From assembly GCA_029556615.1 (NCBI GenBank), contig JAKQDD010000191.1, forward strand, positions 1 through 32,086: DNA of 32,086 nucleotides, written 5' to 3'. A program made the translations under genes and the position numbers. Of this stretch, positions 26,629 through 32,086 are shown in pieces. The notes under the pieces were generated by a model that was given only the letters and a program-made list of their open reading frames with translations, ran no database searches and was not told the DNA's origin. Numbering within the stretch: position 1 is the stretch's first letter; every line of letters starts with the position of its first letter. The stretch is from Verrucomicrobiota bacterium (GTDB lineage Bacteria; Verrucomicrobiota; Verrucomicrobiia; Limisphaerales; J093).

Positions 26629-28164
26629 TTGACTCCGGACGAGGTTCAGCGGCAGTGGATGGAGTTCCTGCGGCAGTCGGGAGGCGGGGCACGGGTGCCG
26701 GGAGCGGCCGACAGCGATTCGTCCGTGCCGGCGGCGGGTTCGGAGGCAGCGGAGTTCCGATTCGATCGCACGCCCAAGGAGGTGAAGGCCTATCTGGATC
26801 GGTTTGTGATCCGGCAGGAGGAGGCCAAGAAAGTTCTGAGCGTTGCGCTGTGCGATCATTATCATCATGTCCGGCTGGCGTTATCGGGGCAGGCGCAACC
26901 GAACTACGCCAAGCAGAACATCCTGCTCGTCGGCCCGACGGGTGTTGGCAAGACCTATTTGATTCGGAGCATTGCGGATTTGATTGGCGTCCCGTTTGTG
27001 AAGGGGGACGCGACCAAGTTTTCGGAGACGGGGTATGTGGGGGGGGATGTCGAGGATTTGGTGCGGGAGCTACTGCGTCGGGCGAACGGGGACGTGCGGC
27101 GGGCCCAGTACGGCATCATCTACATCGATGAGATCGACAAGATTGCGGCGGTAGCGAGCGTGTCGGGCCGGGACGTGAGCGGGCGGGGGGTGCAGACGAA
27201 TTTGCTGAAGCTGATGGAGGAGACCGAGGTTCCGGCGCGATCGGGCAACGATTTGGCGGGGCAGTTGCAGGCGATGCTGGACTTCTCGCAGCGGGGTCGC
27301 AAGCCGGTCGAGGTGATCAACACCAAGCACATTCTGTTCATTGTCAGCGGCGCGTTTCCCGGGCTCGAGAAGACGGTTCGCCAGCGATTGCGGGAGGCGA
27401 CGATCGGCTTTGCCGCCCGCGGGGAGGCTCCTGAGGTGGCGACGGAGATGGCGGCTCGGGCGCAGACCCGAGATTTCATCGAGTTCGGCTTCGAGCCGGA
27501 GTTCATTGGGCGGCTTCCGGTGCGGGTATTTTGCCATCCGCTGTTGGTGGACGATCTCTTCACGATCCTCAAGATGTCCGAGGGGAGCATCATCCGGCAG
27601 TACGAGCAGACCTTTGGGGCGTACGGGATCGAGGTGGTGTTCCAGGACGACGGGTTGCGGCGGATTGCGGCTCTCGCGGCGGAGGAGCAGACGGGCGCGC
27701 GCGGTTTGATGACCGTGTGCGAGCGGGTTTTTCGGGAGTTCAAGTATGAGCTGCCGTCCACGGCGGTGAAGCGGTTTGTGGTGACGGACGAGCTAGTGGG
27801 CGAGCCGCCGCGGGTTCTTGGGCGGCTATTGGCGGAGCAGGCGCATGGGGAACAGGAGGCGCTTCGGCTGTCGGTGCAGCAATATGGCGAGCGTTTTGCC
27901 AAGGAGCACGGATTCGCCATCAGCTTCACGCCGGCGGCGGTGGATCGGCTGATTTCGCTGGCGGTCGCGGCGGGGCGGCCGGTGCGGGACCTTTGTGCGG
28001 AGCGGTTCAAGGACTACCAGTTTGGACTGCGTCTCATCGCGCAGAACACGGGCCGGACCGCGTTCGAGATCGACGTGGAGGCTGTGGACACACCGGATGC
28101 GGTATTGAGCGCGTGGGTAGTGTCCAGCTATCAGGCGGCGAAGACCGATGGACCCACGGCGTGA
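26629..28164 (+). CDS. ClpX-like AAA+ unfoldase without zinc domain
   Basis: 511 residues. ClpX unfolds proteins and feeds them to ClpP. Present here: Walker A GPTGVGKT (102-109), pore-1 loop GYVG (135-138), Walker B IIYIDE (163-168), a ClpP-docking-type IGF (259-261), arginine finger in EFIGRLPV (Arg295) and sensor-2 GAR (356-358). Differences from standard ClpX (about 420 residues): no N-terminal four-cysteine zinc domain, only a Gly/Ala-rich lead of about 45 residues, and an extra C-terminal segment from about 405 with a second small helical block (VRDLCAERFKDYQFGLRLIA). I chose TTG 26629 because a purine-rich AAGCGGGGGG precedes it; ATG 26659 is an alternative. Probably a lineage variant of ClpX; HslU is less likely. 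Overlaps the next gene. Confidence 0.85.
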   Translation: MTPDEVQRQWMEFLRQSGGGARVPGAADSDSSVPAAGSEAAEFRFDRTPKEVKAYLDRFVIRQEEAKKVLSVALCDHYHHVRLALSGQAQPNYAKQNILLVGPTGVGKTYLIRSIADLIGVPFVKGDATKFSETGYVGGDVEDLVRELLRRANGDVRRAQYGIIYIDEIDKIAAVASVSGRDVSGRGVQTNLLKLMEETEVPARSGNDLAGQLQAMLDFSQRGRKPVEVINTKHILFIVSGAFPGLEKTVRQRLREATIGFAARGEAPEVATEMAARAQTRDFIEFGFEPEFIGRLPVRVFCHPLLVDDLFTILKMSEGSIIRQYEQTFGAYGIEVVFQDDGLRRIAALAAEEQTGARGLMTVCERVFREFKYELPSTAVKRFVVTDELVGEPPRVLGRLLAEQAHGEQEALRLSVQQYGERFAKEHGFAISFTPAAVDRLISLAVAAGRPVRDLCAERFKDYQFGLRLIAQNTGRTAFEIDVEAVDTPDAVLSAWVVSSYQAAKTDGPTA

Positions 28165-29428
28165 ATCTCCGGCGCGGCGGCATTCCCGGGGGGGCCGGCC
28201 GTGCGCAATGACTACCCGGCAGCGAGGGGGCCCGGTCCGTCCGCCGGGTCGGCCCGGGCGGCGGACGGAGCCGGTTGCCGCCTCCGCTTCCGCGTCGGCG
28301 TTCGAACTCGCCGAGGCGGTCATCCGGCGCTCGGATCGCGAGCATCCCGCCGATGATCGGCTGCGGCAGGTGTTACGGGAGTCGCGGGCGGTGACGCCGA
28401 AGCAGGCGCGCTTGGTGAGCGGGGCGGTGTTTGCCTACTATCGGTGGCGGGGATGGCTCGATCCGGAGCAACCGCTGTCGCAACAACTGGCGCAGGCCCT
28501 GGATCTGGCGCGCGGGTTCGCCCGGGATCCGATGGGCATTCCCGAGGCGGACCTGAGGGCGCGGGCGATTCCGTCGTGGGTGGCCTCCGAGCTTGAGGTC
28601 ACGGAGGGCTGGCTGCGCCACCTGCAGACGGAGCCGCCGCTGTGGCTGCGGGCGCGCGTTGGCGGGGGAGTCCGGTTGGCGCGCGAGCTGGATCATTGTC
28701 GGCCGGCGGGGACGGGGCGGCTGGCGGACGCCCTGAGGTATCAGGGGCGAGAGGATTTGTTCCGATCCGCGGCGTTTCATCGGGGCGATTTTGAGATCCA
28801 GGACCTGCATTCCCAGGCGGTGGGGTGGCTGTGCGATCCCCAGCCGGGCGAGACCTGGTGGGATGCCTGTGCCGGGGAGGGCGGGAAGACGCTGCATTTG
28901 GCGGAGCTGATGCGGAATCGGGGCTTGATTTGGGCGACGGACCGCGCGGCCTGGCGATTGGATCGGCTGCGGCGGCGGGCGGCGCGGGCTCGCGTGTTCA
29001 ACTATCGAGCGCGGGGGTGGGACGGGGCGGCGGCGCGTCCGTTTCGAACGCCGTGCGACGGGGTTCTGGTGGATGCGCCGTGCAGCAACCTGGGCACCTG
29101 GCAGCGCAACCCCCAGGCGCGCTGGACGACCACGCCAGCCGATGTCCGCGAGTTGGCGATTCGGCAACTCGATCTGCTGACGAACGTCGTGGCGGCTTTA
29201 CGTCCCGGAGGCCGTTTGTTCTATGCCGTTTGCACGCTGACCCGGGCGGAGACGACGGGGGTGGCGGAAGCGTTGGCTCGGGGACAGCCGGACCTCGAGC
29301 CGATGCCGTTGGTGCATCCGCTGTGTCCCGAGGCGCCAGCGAGGTCCGAGCTCTGGCTCGACCCCGGGGCAACGGGCGCGAACGGGATGTTCGTCGCCGC
29401 CTGGCGACGGAAGGCGGCAGTTTCATAA
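28148..29428 (+). CDS. RsmB/NOL1/NOP2-family RNA m5C methyltransferase
   Basis: 426 residues. Family members methylate carbon 5 of cytidine in rRNA or tRNA using SAM. An N-terminal NusB-like helical part at about 52-160 (FELAEAVIRRSD ... LVSGAVFAYYRWRGWLD) is typical of RsmB. Catalytic domain: SAM motif DACAGEGGKT (239-248), ATDRAAWRLDRL, motif IV DAPCSNLGTWQRNP with Cys312, and motif VI YAVCTLTRAE with the probable nucleophile Cys362. The ATG at 28148 overlaps the ClpX-like gene by 17 bases, suggesting coupling; ATG 28208 is possible because the first 20 residues are Arg/Pro-rich. RsmB (16S C967) is the nearest guess; position specificity is uncertain. Confidence 0.87.
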   Translation: MDPRRESPARRHSRGGRPCAMTTRQRGGPVRPPGRPGRRTEPVAASASASAFELAEAVIRRSDREHPADDRLRQVLRESRAVTPKQARLVSGAVFAYYRWRGWLDPEQPLSQQLAQALDLARGFARDPMGIPEADLRARAIPSWVASELEVTEGWLRHLQTEPPLWLRARVGGGVRLARELDHCRPAGTGRLADALRYQGREDLFRSAAFHRGDFEIQDLHSQAVGWLCDPQPGETWWDACAGEGGKTLHLAELMRNRGLIWATDRAAWRLDRLRRRAARARVFNYRARGWDGAAARPFRTPCDGVLVDAPCSNLGTWQRNPQARWTTTPADVRELAIRQLDLLTNVVAALRPGGRLFYAVCTLTRAETTGVAEALARGQPDLEPMPLVHPLCPEAPARSELWLDPGATGANGMFVAAWRRKAAVS

Positions 29429-29457
29429 AGGAGAGTCCGCGCCCCTCTCGCCTTGGT

Positions 29458-29490
29458 CCCTCTCCCCGCTCCTTCGTCGCGGGGCGAGGG
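29458..29490. terminator. GC-rich hairpin after the methyltransferase gene
   Basis: CCCTCTCCCCGC (29458-29469) and GCGGGGCGAGGG (29479-29490) pair over 12 bases with one G-T, loop of nine. It begins 30 bases after the stop codon at the end of the infC-clpX-like-methyltransferase run. There is no T-run, so it is either a weak terminator or part of a dispersed repeat; repeat A4 starts ten bases later. Confidence 0.4.
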
Positions 29491-29499
29491 GAAGACTGA

Positions 29500-29715
29500 C
29501 CCGGATCCTCGCCTAACGCGTGTGGCGCGAACGTTCGCCATCGGCACCTGGTGGGTTTTCGCTTTGAAGGCGCGTGGGGTGTCGGCTCCGGGGTGGCCCG
29601 CCCGCTCGCGGGCGGGCTCTATGGAGTTGTGAGGGAATGGGCCCGCCCTGGGGGCGGGCATCCAAATCCGCGGAAACCACTGACGGGGCGGCTCAGCACG
29701 CAGTGTCCAGCCCAG
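29500..29715 (-). repeat. Dispersed repeat family A, copy 4 (inverted, extended)
   Basis: Same orientation as copy 3. It contains the 12-base palindrome GCGAACGTTCGC near 29527, the perfect hairpin CCCGCCCGC-TC-GCGGGCGGG (29597-29616), a second hairpin around 29641-29660, and the shared extension CATCCAAATCCGCGG. Further on, GGCTCA (about 29690) pairs with TGAGCC (about 29722) around AGCCCAGGAGG. It fills most of the 366 bases between two convergent operons. Confidence 0.78.
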
Positions 29716-29794
29716 GAGGTTGAGCCGCAAGGGACGCTTACGCGCGGATTTGGGACTGAGGCATTCACTCTGCCGATGGAGACTCTGCAGCAAC

Positions 29795-30985
29795 TCACTG
29801 GCTCACTGGCTCACTGGCGGTGGGCGTGGCAGCCAGGAGGAAATCGTGGCCGCGGCGGAGGACGGTGTGGCCATATTGGGTGCGGAGCTGATCGATGACG
29901 TCGGCGAGGCGGCGCCGGGCGTCGCGTTGTTGGGCGGGGCGGTCCAGCGGCAACTCCGCTCCGTAGCCGCCGGTATAAACGTGGGAGAGTTTGAGGGCGA
30001 CGAGTCGAAGGCTGACACGGCGGCGCCAGGCGCGGTCGAGCAAGCGATCAAGCCGGGAGTACACATCGGTTTCGAGGTCCGTCGGCTCGACGAGGCTTTC
30101 AGCGGCCTGGTCTTCGGCCATGTCGTTGTATCGGATGCGGACGGTCAGGGTGCGGACGCTGTGGCCCTCGGCGCGGGCGCGGGCGAACAAGTGATCGGCC
30201 ATGCGGCGGAGGACGGCGCGGAGGCGGGGTTCATCGGTTTGATCCTGGGCGAACGTTTCCTGCTGGCTGTAGCTTTGGGCGGGGGCATTGCGGGGGACGA
30301 CGGGACGCGGATCGACGCCTTGGGCGAACTGGTGGAGTTGGGGAGCTGCGCGCCCTACGAGGAGGCCGAGGAGATCGGTGGGCGTGGCGGCGATTTGCCG
30401 GATGCAGGCAAGGCCGGCGGCATTGAGCCGCGCCGCGGTTTGCGGTCCCACGCCGGGGAGCCAGCGGTTGGGCAGTGGATTGAGGAACGACACTTCGTGG
30501 CCTGGGGGCACGTATTCGAAGGCGGCTGGTTTCCGGAGTTTCGAGGCGATTTGACTGACGAGTTTGCTGGTGCCGACCCCTTCGCTGACGGTGATTTTGA
30601 GGGCCTGCCGGATGGCGTCGCGGATTGTCGCAGCGATTTCGAGCGGCGGGTGGCGGGCGCCGGTCAGATCGCCGTATCCTTCATCGATCGAGCAGATTTC
30701 GACGGTGGGGGTGAAGTCGTAGACGTAGCTGAACATCCAGCGGGAGAACTGTTCGTACTTTTCGAAATCCCCGGGCAGGAGAACGAGGTGGGGGCAGAGT
30801 TGGCGGGCTCTGGCGGTTGGCATGGGGGTGTAGATGCCATAGCGTCGCGCTTCGTAGCTGGCGCTGGCCACGATGCCCCGGCGGTTTCCGCCCACCGCCA
30901 CGGGCCGGCCCCGCAACCGGGGGTCGGCCGCCTGCTCGACGGCCGCGAAAAACGCGTCGGCGTCGATGTGCGTGATGAGCGCCAT
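29795..30985 (-). CDS. dinB: DNA polymerase IV
   Basis: Y-family translesion polymerase, 396 residues. Catalytic residues: Asp8 in THIDADAFFAAVEQ and Asp101-Glu102 in CSIDEGYGDLTG; the adjacent Phe12/13 form the steric gate that excludes ribonucleotides. The finger region GIVASASYEARRYGIYTPMP and helix-hairpin-helix PLPNRWLPGVGPQTAARLNAAG are present, followed by the little-finger domain. The usual SIDEAYLDVT is altered to SIDEGYGDLT, but both acids remain. No terminal beta-clamp peptide is obvious. It lies 18 bases downstream of lexA, so it is in the SOS operon. Its last codons are three tandem copies of a 9-base unit (GCCAGTGAG). Confidence 0.94.
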   Translation of the reverse strand: MALITHIDADAFFAAVEQAADPRLRGRPVAVGGNRRGIVASASYEARRYGIYTPMPTARARQLCPHLVLLPGDFEKYEQFSRWMFSYVYDFTPTVEICSIDEGYGDLTGARHPPLEIAATIRDAIRQALKITVSEGVGTSKLVSQIASKLRKPAAFEYVPPGHEVSFLNPLPNRWLPGVGPQTAARLNAAGLACIRQIAATPTDLLGLLVGRAAPQLHQFAQGVDPRPVVPRNAPAQSYSQQETFAQDQTDEPRLRAVLRRMADHLFARARAEGHSVRTLTVRIRYNDMAEDQAAESLVEPTDLETDVYSRLDRLLDRAWRRRVSLRLVALKLSHVYTGGYGAELPLDRPAQQRDARRRLADVIDQLRTQYGHTVLRRGHDFLLAATPTASEPVSQ

Positions 30986-31003
30986 GCGCTGGAGGATGAC
31001 GTC

Positions 31004-31615
31004 TCAGGGTCGGCATCGCCGGACCAGGCCGACCATGACGCCCTGGATCACCAATTCGGCGGCGGGATGCAGCTGAGGATAGCGCGGATTTTCGGCCCGC
31101 AGGCAGGGTGGGGCGCCTCGTTCCTGAACGAAGGTTTTGAGAGTCGACTCGTTGTCAATCAGGGCGGCGACCACATCTCCGGACCGCGGCGTTTTGCCAT
31201 GTTCGAGCACGACGAGATCGCCGGGGAGGATGTGCCGGCCGATCATGGAATCGCCGAGCACTTCCAGGACGAACGTTCGGGCCGTGGGGCGGATGCCGAG
31301 CGAGGCGAGGTCGAGGGGCATTCCGCCTCGGGACTCCTGGCGGCGGTCGTCGGGCAATCCGGCAGGGATCGAGCCGTAGAGGGGGATGGGGAACTGCGGG
31401 GCGCGGCTGGTGACTTGCAGAGTTCGAGCGCGTCGGGGTTGGGTGGTGACCCAGCCTTTGCGGCGGAGGACTTGGACGTGATCGGCGGCGGCTTTGACGC
31501 TGCGGAATCGGAAGTGATCGGCGATTTCCCTCAGGGTGGGGGCGATGCCGTTCTGTTGCAGCGTACGCCGGATGAACTCGAGCACCTGTTGCTGGCGATC
31601 CGTCAGGGTGTTCAT
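31004..31615 (-). CDS. lexA: LexA SOS repressor
   Basis: 203 residues, the standard length. N-terminal winged helix DNA-binding domain (LTDRQQQVLEFIRRTLQQNG, TLREIADHFRFRSVKAAADH). Autocleavage site Ala85-Gly86 in GSIPAGLPDD; catalytic Ser123 in LGDSMIGRHILPGD and Lys160 in ESTLKTFVQE, so RecA-stimulated self-cleavage should work. It is the first gene of a two-gene unit with dinB, and a dyad overlaps its promoter (31631-31646), consistent with self-repression. The start at 31615 gives the classical MNTLTDRQQ beginning. Confidence 0.96.
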   Translation of the reverse strand: MNTLTDRQQQVLEFIRRTLQQNGIAPTLREIADHFRFRSVKAAADHVQVLRRKGWVTTQPRRARTLQVTSRAPQFPIPLYGSIPAGLPDDRRQESRGGMPLDLASLGIRPTARTFVLEVLGDSMIGRHILPGDLVVLEHGKTPRSGDVVAALIDNESTLKTFVQERGAPPCLRAENPRYPQLHPAAELVIQGVMVGLVRRCRP

Positions 31616-31630
31616 GGGATTCCCGGTTAA

Positions 31631-31670
31631 CTACACAGGTGTATAGTATAAGGTTACTGGGAATTGGCAA
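31631..31670 (-). promoter_or_regulatory. lexA promoter with candidate LexA operator
   Basis: On the minus strand TTGCCA (31665-31670) and TACTAT (31643-31648) are spaced by 16 bases, a fair -35/-10 pair. The plus-strand dyad CTACACAGGTGTATAG (31631-31646) has arms CTACAC/GTGTAT with one mismatch around AG and overlaps the -10, 16 bases before the lexA start. It is not the E. coli CTGT-N8-ACAG nor the Bacillus GAAC-N4-GTTC box, so the recognition sequence would be lineage-specific. No second copy precedes dinB. Confidence 0.6.
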
Positions 31671-31690
31671 TACAAAAAAGTCGATGATTC

Positions 31691-31920
31691 AGCGAGGCGC
31701 ACCTCAGACCCAACCAAGTCCGCGATTCCATGAAGCCTTGCTGCCTTCTCGGATCCTCTGTTCCGCGCCTCGCTAATGTAGAGTCCTCGACGGAAGGAGG
31801 GGAGGCCTGGAACCGAACCGGACAGAACTTGGCCTGATGACATCGAATTCCACAAATCGAGGACTCCACGCCTTTTCCCAGACTGCGCTGGGAACATGGG
31901 GTCCGCCTGCGGCGAACAGC
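31691..31920 (+). repeat. Dispersed repeat family B, copy 3
   Basis: Full-length copy matching copy 1: AGCGAGGCG (31691-31699) with CGCCTCGCT (31766-31774), GAGTCCTCGA (31781-31790) with TCGAGGACTC (31857-31866), and hairpin TCCCAG (31876-31881)/CTGGGA (31888-31893). It lies upstream of lexA, pointing away from it. Confidence 0.8.
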
Positions 31921-32086
31921 AGTTCGCGAACGCCGACTCCCGCATCGAGTCCGCGCGCCGGTCCTTCCCTCCCCCTGCGACCCCGGAGCGGGGGGAGTGC
32001 CGCAAACAAGGTGACAGACTCATTGTCCCCAGTTCACCGTTGACGCGGTGCGCCCGCTCGGGCTCTACTGGCGCCCGTCAAGGAGG
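31921..32086. other. Window end without a gene
   Basis: No coding frame is credible. A GC-rich hairpin, CTCCCCCTGC (31969-31978) with GCGGGGGGAG (31988-31997), has one mismatch. The last 40 bases (GCCCGCTCGGGCTCTACTGG) resemble the hairpin end of repeat family A and may be a fifth, partial copy cut by the window edge. Confidence 0.35.

Overview
The window reads as a chromosomal segment of a GC-rich Verrucomicrobiota, probably class Verrucomicrobiae (Limisphaerales/Pedosphaerales-like). This is inferred from gene content, not from a marker tree. The clues are a very large secreted LamG/Ig-like protein and a smaller secreted protein with the C-terminal tails common in that phylum, a CE15 esterase, Gfo/Idh/MocA oxidoreductases (one with a Tat signal) next to a HEAT-repeat protein, a lexA-dinB pair, and dense dispersed intergenic repeats. 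I recognise 22 protein genes, one tRNA, one gene remnant and one doubtful small gene. There is no CRISPR array, rRNA, intact insertion sequence or integrase.

Layout. 1-609: a nested inverted-repeat block, then one copy each of two dispersed repeats (B1, A1), leading into pyruvate kinase (610-2028). 2032-4775 (minus): an L-arabinose/L-fucose isomerase-family protein followed by a CE15 glucuronoyl esterase, a plausible hemicellulose-use operon. 4847-4964: repeat A2. 5021-5560: a secreted methionine sulfoxide reductase B. 5570-8555: an XRE-cupin regulator divergent from tdh-kbl, which degrade threonine to glycine plus acetyl-CoA. 8641-8931: a remnant of a NamZ-type (DUF1343) muramidase. 9013-9088: tRNA-Phe.

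9089-13113 has lower GC in its genes. It carries a secreted protein and a methyltransferase flanked by two same-strand copies of a third repeat (C), the second touching a small antitoxin-like gene; it resembles an accessory patch beside a tRNA. 13226-21122 holds a prokaryotic pentameric ligand-gated ion channel, the 1356-residue LamG/Ig-like protein, and a voltage-sensor-like channel with a CASTOR/POLLUX-like pore and two RCK-like modules. 21505-25252 holds a hypothetical protein, two divergent Gfo/Idh/MocA oxidoreductases and a HEAT-repeat protein. 25606-29428 holds infC (TTG start), a ClpX-like unfoldase lacking the zinc domain, and an overlapping RsmB-like methyltransferase. 29795-31615 (minus) is the SOS operon lexA-dinB with a candidate LexA operator. 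The window closes with repeat B3.

The most unusual signals are the repeat families, above all B: three same-strand copies with conserved nested stem arms. Next are the two unusual ion channels within 8 kb and the ClpX variant. I found no clearly new multi-gene defence or biosynthetic system.
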